Shown here piece by piece: positions 1-11,700 of a DNA stretch of 64,000 bases. The translations under genes were made by a program, and so were the position numbers. Source of the stretch: Apostichopus japonicus (lineage: Eukaryota > Echinodermata > Holothuroidea > Aspidochirotida > Stichopodidae); assembly GCF_037975245.1 (NCBI RefSeq), contig NC_092572.1, positions 3,139,501 through 3,203,500 on the forward strand, given 5' to 3'. Numbering within the stretch: position 1 is the stretch's first letter; the number at the start of each line of letters is the position of its first letter. Under the pieces are notes generated by a model. That model worked only from the letters and a program-made list of their open reading frames with translations. It was not told the DNA's origin and made no database searches.

Positions 1-745
1 AACCAAAAGTTTACATACGAGCTTAATGGTGTGGACTTACAGCAGGTCTCTGTTGAAAGAGACCTAGGTATCTACATTGACTCATCTCTGCAACCTTCTA
101 AACATTGTCTTGAAGCTGCTAAAAGAGGTAATAGGGTTTTAGGTATGATGAAGAGGAACTTCAGTTTTCTGAAAGAGGACATCGTAGTTAGGCTTTATAA
201 GCAGTTGGTTAGACCTCATCTGGAGTATGCTGTGCAGGCTTGGAACCCCTATTTTGCTAAGGATAAGGAAGTACTTCAAAAGGTCCAGAGGAGGGCTACT
301 AGGATGATTAGTTCCTTAAAGAGTTTTCCTTATAATAGGTGGTTACAACTGTTGAATCTCACCACACTGGAGCTTAGGAGGTTACGTGGGGACTTGATCC
401 AGGTTTTCAAGATTGTGTATGGTATCGACAACTTATCCTTTACCGACTTTTTCATGTTTGCTAACAGTAGCTGTACCAGAAGTCATTGTCTTAAACTCCA
501 AAAGTCACATAGTATATTCGGCATAACTTTTTTTTTTCTAATAGGGTTGTGAATGATTGGACTGGTTTGCCTGAGAAAGTTGTACTTGCAAGTAGTGTCA
601 ATGGGTTTAAGAATGCTTTGGACAAGCACTTTAAGCATTGTAATCGGGTCTGAGTGTTTGTGTCTTCAGTTTTTTTTTCTCTCTATAGGGTCCTTGATAG
701 GGACTTAAGTGTCCCTCCTGAGCCTTTTTTTCTACTAGACTAAAC
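1..745 (+). mobile_element. CR1-like LINE, 3' end of reverse transcriptase ORF (truncated)
   Basis: The frame is open from base 1 and encodes the region after the RT palm of a CR1/jockey-type non-LTR retrotransposon. The conserved blocks ERDLGIYID, LVRPHLEYAVQAWNP, VQRRATRMI and LRRLRGDLIQVFKIVYG appear in the family's order. Reading continues past a T-run at 528-537, where a frame change is needed, into RVVNDWTGLP and ends at the TGA at 651-653. A short T-rich 3' region follows to about 745. The catalytic part lies outside the window. The frameshift shows that this copy is dead. The clade (CR1 rather than a close relative) is judged from motifs only. Confidence 0.85.
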
Positions 746-761
746 TAATCAATTTCATACT

Positions 762-1265
762 TGCCCCATGATGTGTAGATTTGCCTTATCAATTTTGGTT
801 CCCATCTCATAATATCTTATAATGTCAGTATCTTTTCAACCATATGTCTGATTTAGTTCATACTTGGTATGGGAATGTAACTACATAGTAAGTGCATGTC
901 CTTTGCAACAACAAGTTTACCTTTGAGGCCCAACGGAAAATCGTCAAAAACAGCTTGTACACACGATATCTCAGCAAATGCGAGTGGAACCAATGTCGTA
1001 TTAGTTTGATGCCCCATGATGTGTACATGTGTCCATTTTTTGGGGGGGATTCCCCATCTCATGAATATATATGAGTGGGAGAGACCTAACATACACTTCT
1101 TAAAGTGTCATCTCTTCAACGGTATGTCCAAGTTAATGATGAAACTACATAGTAAGTACATGTTTTTGCAACAATAATTTAACATCTTCTATTGTAATGA
1201 GTGGGTGGGGCTTATTGGGAAGTCGTAAAAAACAGATTGTAAACAATATGTCAACAAAGAAGGCA
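762..1265. repeat. Two diverged tandem units of ~250 bp
   Basis: The stretch TGCCCCATGATGTGTA begins unit 1 (762) and unit 2 (1010). The two units share, in the same order, CCCATCTCAT, CTTCAAC..TATGTC, ACTACATAGTAAGT, TTTGCAACAA and GTCGTAAAAAACAG-like blocks. A third, weaker match (gtgag/gtggg-GCTTA-type block) lies near 1895-1915. No coding sense was found; two short overlapping ORFs here follow the repeat and are not supported as genes. Confidence 0.7.
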
Positions 1266-4200
1266 AAATGACAAGGAATTTTACGAGATGTTACTGATGG
1301 ATGATAGACGGGATAACTAGAAAATAATTATCGCAAATGGCTTTTTGCTAAACGTTTTCTCAAATGCGATCAAATTCCGCGAATCGCGCGATCTCGCGGC
1401 AAATGCGAACCCTGGGCCTGCATAATAGATAGTAGTAGTAAAAACTGTTTAAGAGCTGAATTTGATATTTATATGGCTGATTCAATAGAGGTGGAGAGCA
1501 AACAAGCATCTGCGGCAGTGCGATGTAAGAAGTGGTATTTATTATATGAAGTTATTAACAAGTTTTGGAAATAAACAAAAGCAAATAAAAATTATTGAGG
1601 AAGGTTTTATACCTTATCTTACACCTACGTATATGAACATGAAAACATTGTCAGTGGAGAATACAGTATCACTCATTTATTATAGCACCAAATATGTAGT
1701 TTCTTGAAAATCGCGATACACGAAGGTAAACCATTTTTCGTCTCTCGGGTACCCTGTTCCCGATTTTTGGACCCGTGTAAACACTAGTATGTTGATGTAA
1801 CTACCACAACAACTTCAAAATGAGTCAATGTCTTACTTGGAAGTCATTTACCCTGTGAAGAGAGGATTGTATTTCCTTCCCTTCATTAACATTAATGAAT
1901 GGGTGAGGCTTAATGTTAAATTTGGTTCGTACTGGTACAGTGATTCTGGTTAATCATAAGCACATTTTCATGACATCCCCACATTCGTCATGAAGCAAAC
2001 GAACCTGTGTAGTCAGGTCGGCTTCTGTATCTGTGTGTTTCAGGGTGTATCTGTGACACTTGCTTGGTTCAGCGATAACCCAACAATGGAATGATGTATA
2101 TTTTGTATACTTGTTGTGCAGATGTACTATAGGTGAGAAGAAGTGCACTACGACCTTATGAATGGTAATGAGGTTATAGGATCAAATGTAAAAATCTTTA
2201 CATTGCAAAAACTCTGCAACTACTTGTTATCTCCATATTCTGTGAATTTTACATTTTACTGATCTTTGTAATGATATCTATATCAAGAATTCTAATTTTG
2301 TTTAAGTATCTAGGTGCCGAACTTGATGCTTTCCTTAATGGAATATGTGTGAAGGTATTATGAAGAGGATAAATGGCTTGCTCAATATTGTGTACAGAAA
2401 AGAGCCGTTTCTAAGTCTTTGTGCAATATATTTTCATCAAGTCTTCTTTAGGTCAGCATTCCAAACTTTCAAAGTGGATTGATGTTACTTAAAGAGTTAT
2501 TTTTTTTTAAGTTGATTAATATGTTTTTGATTATTAACAACTCTGCTCCAAGCTATTTTTTACTGCAATAAAAAGTGAGATCTTCAATAAAAAGAGAAAC
2601 TTCTTCGCAAATATTCCTATTTTTAGATGCTGTCTTCATTCAAGTGCTGGTTTAATGAAAGATATACCTACGTTTGATTTGCTATTTGTAAAACAATATG
2701 CTGCGGGTTCCGAAAATGACGTCACCAAGACAACTATTTTGAATGTGTTTCCTTCAGCACAGTGTAAAAAAAAGGATGATATTATGTAAATACTTTACAT
2801 ATATGAAGTGCACACACGTTGGTGAAACAAGATAAGGGAAATCGTTGGTGTGAAGTTATTGGGTTCAATCAAATAATACGGAGGTTTTTAAAATTCTCAG
2901 TAAGTGTTGCCAAATTTAAACTTCGACGTTTCCAGCATACTGCATTAAAAGTTCAGGGAAAATGACACCGTTCTATGCAAAATCCATATCAATATTAACT
3001 ATTTTTATTGAGTTATCATCAGTCGTTCAACATGTTGAACTGAATCAAATTCACCATATTTATTAACCTGTCCGTAGATTATACAAACTTCAATCAAAAT
3101 CTGCAAGTCCCGCCCAACACCATGAGCCAATCAAATCTCTCTGTGTTGTTTACGACCGTTAGGCCTAGGACTTTCACTTTCGGGGCTAGCCTGTGTTTGG
3201 TCCCTTCTCTTAAATAGTGCTATTTATTTCGGTCTTACCGAAGAAGTACATTGCAAAATTGTGTCATTTCCTTCCATTACAATGAATAAACTGGTGTTTC
3301 ACACGTTTCCTTCGGGGAATTGGGTAACAAAAGTAGACGGTAAATCGTTCGCGCCATAAGGGCAACAGAAAATAAATTTCTTTCGAAAGCCACCTAGGCA
3401 GAGTGCACTTAAAACAAGAAACACTGACTCTGCTTCGGAAGTTTGTTTTCCGAAATTCATCCCGCAAAAACATATTGAGACTTTAAGAATTGTGGGGCCC
3501 TTCTTACTACTACTTACTATAGACACATCTGACACAAGTCTTGATGTGGCTACAAAGAGACACATCACACAGCAACACGAAAGAGAGAGAGAGAGACGAG
3601 AGAGACGATACCAATGGCAGAAATACATTTCTGTTATAGGTGGAATCGTAGCGAAACAATAAGAATAAAATCGAGCAAGTTGCTAAAAGAGCCAATCATC
3701 ACTGAAGTTTAGAAGTCTACGAGCTCCGCCTACCAATTTTCTGTCAAGAATACTCAAACTATTGTTCGGAAAGATGAAATTAATGTAATTTATTTTTTTA
3801 GTTGAGCTTAAGCTTTCAGATGAGCTTTCGATTCTGCCGAAATTCTGTCACTTTTTGCCACCGTGTCTGATTGACTGCCATTTCAAGTCATTTTTCTTTC
3901 GATTTGGTTGATGTCACGAGGTCATTTTCTGAAAACGTAACAAATGCTGCTCCCGGAGATTATTGTCGAAATATGCTGAAATGTTATGGAAATAACGTTT
4001 GAATGGTGGACAACCAAAGTTGTTCAGGAAAAATATTTTGTCGTCATAAGAGGGCCCAAACAGGGCCGTCTAGATTTCCCAGTTATGAAATATAGGCTAC
4101 AGATCATACAATGATCATGAAGTTTGCTCTTCAACTTGTCAGTATTCATTACCAGTTTTGGTATGAGTAGCAAAATGTCTTCCATCTCAATTTTCCCGTC

Positions 4201-4939
4201 ATTTAGGGAAATAATTCTACCCGCTGTGTCACACTTGATTAAATCATTTTTTCGTTACTTTTGATGCAGGGTTCTTGTCCAGTTCATGGTCATTCTCTGT
4301 AAAATGATTACTTGGCAGATTTGCCATTTGAACTATGCCACAGTTTGTGTGTGGAATAGAACATGTGAGAATGACTTAAGTTGTTAGAGACGAGTTCGAC
4401 TTCGATCTTTTAACGTTGCTCTGCTACGTCGATTGTAAACAAGTTGCAGGTCGTTCTTTTATTTTATGGGTGCAGAGGAATACTTTTTTTTTACGTTTGC
4501 ATTTTATTATTGCATGAATGAAAACTTCGAAGTGCATATTATGTTCGTTCGATGTGTTTGCAATATTTCATCCCTAAAGCATACAACTTTGCGGTAATTA
4601 CCGCCTTTTGACTTTTCAAATTTACTTTTATCGTGGTTTATTCCAATGAAAGAAAATACATCTATATTTGTCTTTCTCTCAAAACAAATATTTACAACTT
4701 TCTAACATTGTACTGAACTATGTTCACAAGGAGCATAATGTAAGGAAATTACACCGACTATGTCTTATATTGTTCGCACAACAAATGGATAAACTGCTCA
4801 GAAATATTGGCAATCAAAACAAATTTCTAAAATATATAGTAGCTGAGCTTCTGCAACGTTGCTGCCCTTGTTAACTATCAGCTTGTAAGAAACTGGGAAT
4901 AGACTTTCCCGATGAAAGCCGATAGATGCCTGAACATCC

Positions 4940-4941
<2 letters not shown>
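1266..4941. other. Non-coding stretch, no supported gene
   Basis: No exon, domain or RNA gene could be supported. The sequence is AT-rich with stop codons in all frames. A GA-rich run lies at about 3580-3607. ORFs of 60-110 codons around 3264-3695 on the minus strand have biased composition and no recognisable motif. Confidence 0.6.

Positions 4942-5034
<93 letters not shown>
4942..5034. repeat. (TA)n microsatellite
   Basis: About 46 uninterrupted TA dinucleotides. ORFs reading (IY)n through it are artefacts. Confidence 0.99.
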
Positions 5035-5037
<3 letters not shown>

Positions 5038-5365
5038 GGGATTTATATAGTGGCAAGCTGCCGAGTAAACATGAAACATCTCATATTACCAGACATTATT
5101 ATGGCTCCGTTCTACGTCATCACACTAAGGGGTTGTACGGAAAGACTATATTATGCAACCAAACACGAAAAAAAAAAACGTAGATGTGATATAACATTCA
5201 TAGCCTTGTAAATAGATTTTTAAAAAATACTATAGGTGACACAGGCGTACAGCTTACCTTACGTAAGCTACAAAGGACATGAGGAGACGGTTTAGGGACA
5301 TCGATTTATTGTTTTTGCCAAAACACCAGGTGATTTTGCTCTTTTATTAAGGAAATTTTAGACGG

Positions 5366-5659
5366 GTGGGTCATTTCCAAAAGAGACCATGACACTATTA
5401 CAGTTCCTATTTATAAAGGAACTCTAGACACTATTTAAGTTGAGCGCCACCATCAGTTGCCAAAATTGCCTCTCATATTGTCGGAATGTCCCTTCCTAGG
5501 TAAGTTTCATCTAAACATTCTTGGTGGGTCATTTCCAAAAGGGGCCATCATGACCCTGTTGGAGTTCCTATATAAAGGAACTCTAGACACTATTTAAGTT
5601 GAGCGCCACCATCAGTTGCCAAAAGTGTCCCTAACCAGGTAAGTTTTATCTTAACATTC
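5366..5659. repeat. Two-copy tandem duplication (~155 bp unit)
   Basis: Copies at about 5366-5520 and 5524-5659 share TGGGTCATTTCCAAAAG, AAAGGAACTCTAGACAC, TTGAGCGCCACCATCAG and AGGTAAGTTT in the same order. The block GAGCGCCACCATC also occurs in another repeat at about 6811, so this is probably part of a dispersed family. Confidence 0.85.
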
Positions 5660-5923
5660 ATCTAAATCTTCCTCAAAAACAAGTGGTAAATTAGAACAAT
5701 ATTATCCGCTAAAATCACTAGAGAAAATATAATTTTATGTTACTCTATTAGCTCTGGTTTATTCAATGTTTTACACACTGGTAGGCCTAATTGAAGAGCT
5801 ATAGGGCATTGTAATAGTAGCCGTAGCATATGTATGCTGAGTGGATGTCATATGGGGAATTGAGGTGTGAATTTATTGTTAGGTTCGTGTAATCATTACT
5901 TGATTTACATGCCACCTACTGTG

Positions 5924-6281
5924 CAAGGGCGTAGGAACCGGGGGCGCCAGCCCCCCCCCCCCCAGTGAAAAATATGGAGGGGCGGAAGTATCATTCCGCC
6001 CCCCGCTTCGCAAGCCAGAAAACCCCTTTTTCATTTTCAGATGAGAAAAAAGTCTCATTTGGAGCACCAAATTGCATCGAAGGTCAGGTGAAAATGCAAA
6101 ATTATTTACAAAATGGAGTGGGTGTTGAAGTGTGCTACATTGCACCAAATTGCATCTGAGGCCACCTGAAAATGCCAAAAAATTCCAAAGGGGAGGGGGA
6201 CACCCCCTCCCTTTAGACCCCTCCCCCAGGCCGGCCATCAGTCTTCAGCCCCCCACTCAAAGGTACCTTCTTACGCCACTG
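5924..6281. mobile_element. hAT-type MITE with 8-bp target duplication
   Basis: The 358-bp element starts CAAGGGCGTAGGAA and ends with the imperfect inverse of it (TTCTTACGCCACTG). It is flanked by a perfect 8-bp direct repeat, CTACTGTG, at 5916-5923 and 6282-6289. CA..TG ends with an 8-bp duplication are typical of hAT elements. Inside are C/G homopolymer runs and two related copies of an ACCAAATTGCATC block (about 6067 and 6145). There is no transposase, so the copy is non-autonomous. Confidence 0.75.
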
Positions 6282-6784
6282 CTACTGTGGTTGGCGGGGG
6301 GGGGGGGGGATGAGCTGAGTGGGTAGGCCGTGTAGGGGACTGGAGGGGCCGCAGCCCCCTAGTTAATATATTGAAGAAGGCCATGTGAAATAAGGAGTAC
6401 AAAATAGCGTTATAAGTTAACTCCCTATGAGTTAACTTTAGACGTTAGCGTATAACGTTAAGTTAACTCTTCACAAATGTTCATAATTTACAAATAACAT
6501 CAATGTTTTTTCTTTCAAATGGCTATTACTTAGATACCATTAAATTGGTGCTATATAATCCAGAAACAGATAGACAAGATCCACTGACACCCTGTATAAA
6601 CGGTAATAAACGGTTAACACTATACCCCGACGAAGGCTTCTCAACATATTTCTCATTAAAGTTTTCATCTTGTCTTTGTTTTTACTCTCCGAAGATGAAA
6701 AAGAGCTCGAACGAGTGCAGCTCATCGACAGGGGCGTCAATCCGATTTGAAACGTGGGGGGACGTAATTGATTCGAGTATTCCG

Positions 6785-6895
6785 GCCGTAAGTACTTTCT
6801 AAGCGGAGCGCCACCATCGGTTGGCGCGCAGCGTACCAAGAAAATTTCAGATTTCAATATCTGCCAGATCGCTGGAGATGGCACTTGCCAGGCTG
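6785..6895 (-). repeat. Dispersed repeat containing a GCGCCACCATCGG block
   Basis: This region is the reverse complement of the repeats at 12545-12645 and 13755-13862. They share the block CTTGTACGCTNCGCGCCAAC, then GGTGGCGCTNCGCTTAGA, and a GCCATTTCC..GATCTGG block. A short element that is part of larger, unresolved transposon sequence. Confidence 0.75.
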
Positions 6896-7223
6896 GATAG
6901 TAGCCATCTAGTTGCGTGATTTCGGGAGAAAATTACAAATTCGTCACTCAGGAAATCTGCAATAAAGTTCATGCGAACTTCATTTTTGGTGGATTATTTC
7001 TTTTAGTTATTCCAATTGACATGAACATTAGAATCCAGTGCAAGTTGACAAATGATGCGGCGAACTGGAACCCCAGCCCCATTTTGCCCTATGTTTCAGG
7101 ATAAAATACCCTCATTTGTTCGAACCCATGACAACTAACAATCTGCGAATAAATATACTTCCAAATGGGCACATTGTATTGCACCAAGTCGGTAAAGGAA
7201 TTACCCCAGGGCCTCAGAAATAG
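6896..7223. other. Non-coding stretch
   Basis: Nothing recognised between the dispersed repeat and the next MITE. Confidence 0.5.
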
Positions 7224-7231
7224 GCCTATAG

Positions 7232-7585
7232 CAGGGGTGGGCAACCTTTTTGAATGAATGGGCCAGATTTTAGGAGCGAAAGATTGACAAGGCCGCACCT
7301 AACCAACGACCTGCTGTTGATTTCAAACCTTTGATTCCGAGGACGTTCAAGCAATAGGTGTGTGTACTAATCTATATTCACAAAAACAATGTCAATACAG
7401 TCCAGTCGATAATTAATGGTGATAATAGACCTGACAGCATCATTAGTGCAGATACATTCTAAGCAGCTAGTTCGTTTTTTGTGATGATGTTAAATAGACT
7501 GATTTTTTTTTTTTCTTGAGACATCTCACGGGCCGCAAAAAAATCACTGGCATGTGGCCCGCGGGCCGTAGGTTGCCCACCCCTG
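7232..7585. mobile_element. hAT-type MITE, 354 bp, perfect 8-bp target duplication
   Basis: Terminal inverted repeats CAGGGGTGGGCAACCT and AGGTTGCCCACCCCTG are perfect over 16 bp. The flanking 8-bp duplication GCCTATAG (7224-7231 and 7586-7593) is also perfect. CAGGGGTG ends and 8-bp duplications are classical for hAT non-autonomous elements. No transposase is encoded. The intact ends and duplication suggest a relatively young insertion. Confidence 0.93.
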
Positions 7586-7593
7586 GCCTATAG

Positions 7594-8099
7594 GAACGAT
7601 GTCCCAAAATGTCCCCGGACATATAGGCAAAGGAAGCTATCCGCCGCAACTGCATGTGAGTTTCTCGACTTGCCGTCCTGTGAGTCCTCATTTCCTCATA
7701 CGCCTTTATTAATAATTTAAATAACTAACTAATTAGGCACAGACCAGATCCGAGTTCGTATATTGAGTTTAGCGCAAATTTGGCCAAAAGTCGTCATATA
7801 CGCCAGCATGTTAAACCACCAATGACATTTAATGCCACCCGTGACACACTTCCAATGGGACTGTGTCAGTTTAAATGTTTTGCTTGGTCTACGAGAATAC
7901 ATTTCTATGAAATTTGAAACAAGGATGGCAAGACAAACCACTTTAATTATGTTTTCAGGACCTCACACATGCGCATGTATCGTCAGACTTAGAAAAGGTC
8001 CCATGTGAGTGGTGGCTAAAGTGATGAAGGCATCAAAATAATTCAGTGGTTGTTCGTTGGAGTCCTCGCGCAAGTTACTTCGGTTGCTAGGTGGATCTG
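7594..8099. other. Non-coding stretch
   Basis: No supported gene or repeat was recognised here. Confidence 0.5.
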
Positions 8100-8195
8100 C
8101 ATTTATGATTGGGGGGGGGGGGGTGTAGTGGCTGAAAATCCAACTAGATGGGTTTTGAAGCCAGAAAATTCCGACTGCTGCTTTGTACCCCCTTC
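8100..8195 (+). repeat. Dispersed repeat with poly-G, first copy
   Basis: The block after the G-run (GGCTGAAAATCCAACT, ATGGGTTTTGAAGCCAGA, TTCCGACTGCTG) recurs nearly unchanged at 56945-57015. Two copies in one window show a dispersed family. Ends are not resolved. Confidence 0.8.
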
Positions 8196-8554
8196 CCCAC
8201 ACCTCGCGCTACTCGTCAACGATAAGGTCAGTGTCAGTCAGACACCCAATCTTTCGCGACTGTACTTTTGTTCCGAACTTTTTTTCGATACATTTGTACC
8301 CACTGGCACTCATTTCACAAACTTATTAGCCCCCCCCCCCGCCCCAACCAAATATAGTTTTGAAAAATCGTGCAATATGCTGATAACTTTTCGGGCCCCT
8401 ACTGAAAGAAAGATAATTTGCAATGTGTTTTTCAGTGGTTAAACTGATATTATTATTACCATTAATATTGTAACGACTTCCCCAATAATTCTAACCAATA
8501 TGGTAATAAGACGGAAAATGATTGTATGTTATTTGCATGCGATGTAAAAACCGA

Positions 8555-8650
8555 TGCATGTCTACATGATATGCACATTAACATGAGGAACGCGCGCGAA
8601 AAAAGTTTGGTTATATTTTTTGGGCAAGTCGTTACAACCCCCCCCCAAAT
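8555..8650 (-). repeat. Dispersed repeat, inverse of the copy at 12775-12905
   Basis: Shares GCATGTCTACATGATATG-like sequence, CGCGCGCGAAAA, GGTTATATTTTT and GGGCAAGTCGTTACA with the reverse complement of 12775-12905. A C-run borders it. Ends are not resolved. Confidence 0.75.
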
Positions 8651-9869
8651 CAAATTTGGCTCCTAAGCCTATGACGGTAGTTCTATTAGGCATTTTTTTT
8701 GGAGTATTCAAAATCATACGAAGTTTTGTACGGTGTAGTATAAGAATCGCGAGATACAATTTCACAAAGTGGCAAGGAAAACGTGGTAAATATAACAGAT
8801 TAAAGGTCAATTTTGACCAAAATTTTTAGGTCATGCACAATCACAGGAATAAATGCATAGGCCTAGATAAAGTAGAGTGCGACAGTCGGAAATTCCGACT
8901 GTCGCACTACAATTTTCCAACTATCGTCAGTTTTACCTAGTTTGGGGTGAGACCCCCCCCCCCCCACCCTCTAGCGACGTCCCTGCGTGTACCCAGTGTT
9001 CTCACTGTGGAGTAAACTCTGGTATCACTCAACAACAAGGTAACATGGGATGCGCTGCCACGGAATATGCTCCCTATTTCATTTCCCCAATATTAGGGAA
9101 CGGGCACCGTCTTTCAAACACCATCTACAACTAAACAACAACTATGTACAAGCTTTTGCTCTAGCTATGGAGTGCTGTCTCTTATGATAATGACGGAGCG
9201 CACTAGTTTTCTACTGGACTCGCCCGAAGATGCGGCGTCTGTAATCCGAGGAACCAACGAACTTCTCTGCTAATTCCCCAGGCTTCAACTGGGCTAGACG
9301 TTCGCGGTGAATATGGCACACCATCACATGGTTCAGCTTCTGTCATGGCTTCTGAGTCATGGTGCTCCGTAGCTATGTCTTTAAACGCCTCAAAGCACTA
9401 AAAGATCTCTCGGCTGCCGTCGAACTGGTGGAGGAGACGAGGAGCAACAGCAAGAGAGCTTATACTTCACCAAGCATAGCCCGTACCGCTGGATTCATCG
9501 ACTTGAATATTTGTCTATACCCTTCAACAGACGACGACTGGAACTGGCCTCGAAAGAAAAGCAGACTAAGCTTAAGATTGTCGGAGATCTCAGGGTACCA
9601 ACTCACGAGATCTGGGTGGAATTATCCATTCAGCAACATTGAGTGATATTCGATGATATGAATCCTGAGATGTGTAAGCCCTAACCAAATAGAGCCACGA
9701 CACTACTCTTTTCCAAATGTGTGGGGGACATTTGATATTGTTTTCCCCACCCATCGAAATGTGGGGGGGCGTGTCCCCCCGTCCCCCACCCCCGATTGAC
9801 GCCCGTGCTCATCGACAACAATATCTGCAGTGGACTGATGAAGTTCCAGCAAGGGATTAACCTCGACAT
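8651..9869. other. Non-coding stretch with unassigned ORFs
   Basis: A C-run occurs at about 8950-8965. A 95-codon ORF (9359-9646, plus) has no recognisable motif and no supporting splice or start context. I do not call it a gene. Confidence 0.4.
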
Positions 9870-9875
9870 ATATAT

Positions 9876-10066
9876 AGGCCCGGGTTCGAATCCCGGAGGA
9901 GGTTGGAAATTCTGGATTTTTTCAACTCACAACGATTTCAATTGCCAGCTTTGATTGTCTGATGATCGCTCAACGCGTGAAACTCTGAGTTACAACTACT
10001 ACAGTTCCACTAGACTCTCACAAAGTGGATTTTTTTCTGGTGTGTTATTCTATATTGAATGACTAT
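9876..10066 (+). mobile_element. Short retroelement fragment: tRNA B-box, hammerhead motif, common tail
   Basis: In order: a RNA polymerase III B-box (GGTTCGAATCC, 9883-9893), a hammerhead-like core (9953-9997), and a tail with TTTTTTCTGGTGTGTTATTC (about 10030-10050) running into AT-rich sequence. The same tail follows the better-formed ribozymes at 11.65 and 16.68 kb, so these belong to one group. No A-box is visible upstream, so the copy seems to be 5'-truncated at a TA-rich junction. Confidence 0.65.
9953..9997 (+). ncRNA. Hammerhead ribozyme-like motif (HHR-1)
   Basis: The core CTGATGA (9959-9965) is followed by a stem II candidate TCGCTCAACGCGT (CGC/GCG with a five-base loop), GAA (9979-9981), and stem III ACTCTGAGT, which is almost palindromic. 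A U is at the cleavage position (9991). Stem I is TTGT/ACAA. The first base pair of stem II would be U-U rather than the usual G-C, and U at position 17 is a weak cleavage site, so this copy may be poorly active or a relic. Confidence 0.6.
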
Positions 10067-10102
10067 ATATATATATAGCCTATATATATAGCCTATATAT
10101 AA

Positions 10103-11530
10103 GATCATGAGATCTTATTTAATCGTGTCAAACATACTTTTGGAATTGCGTCAAACTCATTAAAATGGTTTAAGTCCTATTTTAAGGACAGAATGCAATG
10201 TATACAACTTGATAATGTTATATCTGATGAGAAACAGCTAAGGTTTGGGGTGCCACAAGGATCTGTACTTGGTCCTTTGATATATTGTATGTTTACCCGT
10301 CCAGTTGGAGAAATAATTCGGCGCCATAACATCAACCATCACTGTTATGCTGATGATACGCAATTGTATTTGAATTTTGGTGCCCTTGAGTCCTGGAATG
10401 ATGTATCTTTAAAGCTCCAAGCATGCCTTTCAGATATAGTAAGGTGGATGCGGGTTAATTGTTTGAAACTTAATCAGGACAAAACTGAGTTCGTTGTATT
10501 TTAACCAAAATTTCAGGGTAATGCTATGCAAGACTTGTATATAAAATATGGGATCTTACACCATATGTTCAGTTCCTAAAGTAAAGAATTTAGGTGTATA
10601 TCTTGATCACAATCTTACCATGGATAATCAAGTTGACTCTATCTGTAAGTCCTGTTATTGGCAGATCCGAAATATTGGCAAAATTAGAAGGTATATCTCA
10701 GATGATGCGTGTAAGATTTTAATCCATGCCCTTGTGACATCAAAACTGGATTACTGCAATGCCCTACTATATGGCCCGCCTCACAAGCTCACCGATCGCC
10801 TTCAGCGAGTTCAGAATCGCGCTGCAAGGCTTGTAAGTCGCACTCGTAGACATGAGCATATTACACCTGTATTACGTGACTTACATTGGTTGCCGATTCA
10901 TTGCAGGTTCAGTTATAAGATTCTGTTATATACATATAAGTCACTCAATGGTTTAGCCCCTATCTACCTCTCTGAATTAATACATAAATACAAGCCTACT
11001 CGATCTCTACGCTCAGAATCCAAGTCCTTACTTACCTAACCTGTCATTAAAACTTTTGCGTACGGAAACAGGCGTTTCGATTACTCATCTGCGACATTAT
11101 GGAACAGTTTATCGGAGGAAGCTAAGTGTGCCAAAAATATAGATGAATTTGAAAAACTAGTCAAAACATTTCTATTTAGATCTGCATTCCATTAACTGTG
11201 TTTTCTATACTATATGTTGTCACATTATTACAATGCATTATCCATTTTGCGTTTATAGCGCTTTTAAAATTTAAAATTTTTCATATTTATACATATTTTA
11301 AATTTTAAGAATTTTTTTGTATCATTTTCGGTTTTTCCATTCGCATTTTTTATACAATTTATGGTCAGATTGTATATAACAAATTTTCTACCCTTTTAAT
11401 ACCTTACATTATCGATTTATATATGTGTTTATCATGTTTGTATGTATGTTACTGTAAAGCGCCTTAGAGCAATTTCTGATTGGATAAGGCGCTATAGAAA
11501 TTTTGTATAATAAATAATAAATAAATAAAT
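10103..11530 (+). mobile_element. L2-clade LINE, 5'-truncated, reverse transcriptase broken
   Basis: The reading frame opens at 10103 with the palm region (DHEILFNRVKHTFGI, WFKSYF), then FGVPQGSVLGPLIY and the catalytic YADDTQLY. An in-frame TAA (10502-10504) and a frameshift follow. The second part (10548-11039) holds VKNLGVYLD, LDYCNALLYG, RLQRVQNRAARL and LHWLPI. A further shift leads to the C-terminus ending near 11195. The 3' end carries the L2 signature AAAGCGCC..AAGGCGCTATAGAAA and a (TAAA)n-like tail. Both sides border the same TATAGCCTATATA motif, so it inserted in a TA-rich repeat. The copy is dead. Confidence 0.92.
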
Positions 11531-11549
11531 ATATAGCCTATGTATATAG

Positions 11550-11580
<31 letters not shown>
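11531..11580. repeat. TA-rich tract
   Basis: TATAGCCTATG motifs pass into (TA)n. The same TATAGCCTA motif lies left of the L2 element at about 10073-10097, which suggests that the LINE split a single TA tract. Confidence 0.85.
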
Positions 11581-11585
<5 letters not shown>

Positions 11586-11656
11586 ATATCAATCAATATT
11601 GAATATAGAATATATAATCAATATAGAATATATAATCACACACCAGAAAAATTTCA

Positions 11657-11698
11657 CTTCACGACCGGCTTCGTCCTTTTGGGACTCATCAGGTGAAG
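11657..11698 (-). ncRNA. Hammerhead ribozyme (HHR-2), type I
   Basis: On the minus strand: stem I CTTCAC (11698-11693) pairs perfectly with GTGAAG (11662-11657). The core CTGATGA (11692-11686) is intact. Stem II is GTCC-CAAAA-GGAC plus GAA (11672-11670). Stem III is the palindrome-like GCCGGT, with C at the cleavage site (11663). Base 15.1 is G instead of the usual A. Stem III is too short to close as a hairpin, as known for natural hammerheads that cleave as dimers. The architecture matches hammerheads of Penelope-like elements and animal retrozymes. Confidence 0.87.
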
Positions 11699-11700
11699 GC

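Noticed and set aside
3299-3628. 109-codon minus-strand ORF as a gene
   Set aside because: Biased Ser/Leu/Cys composition opposite a GA-rich run, overlapping two other ORFs, with no motif.
4942-5034. Open reading frames encoding long (Ile-Tyr) repeats
   Set aside because: They are translations of (TA)n and occur in all frames; the same holds at 16.2, 16.5, 21.3 and 38.4 kb.
9883-9893. A tRNA gene at the GGTTCGAATCC box (also 21373-21383)
   Set aside because: Only a T-arm-like box is present. No A-box, anticodon arm or acceptor stem can be formed, so these are SINE fragments.
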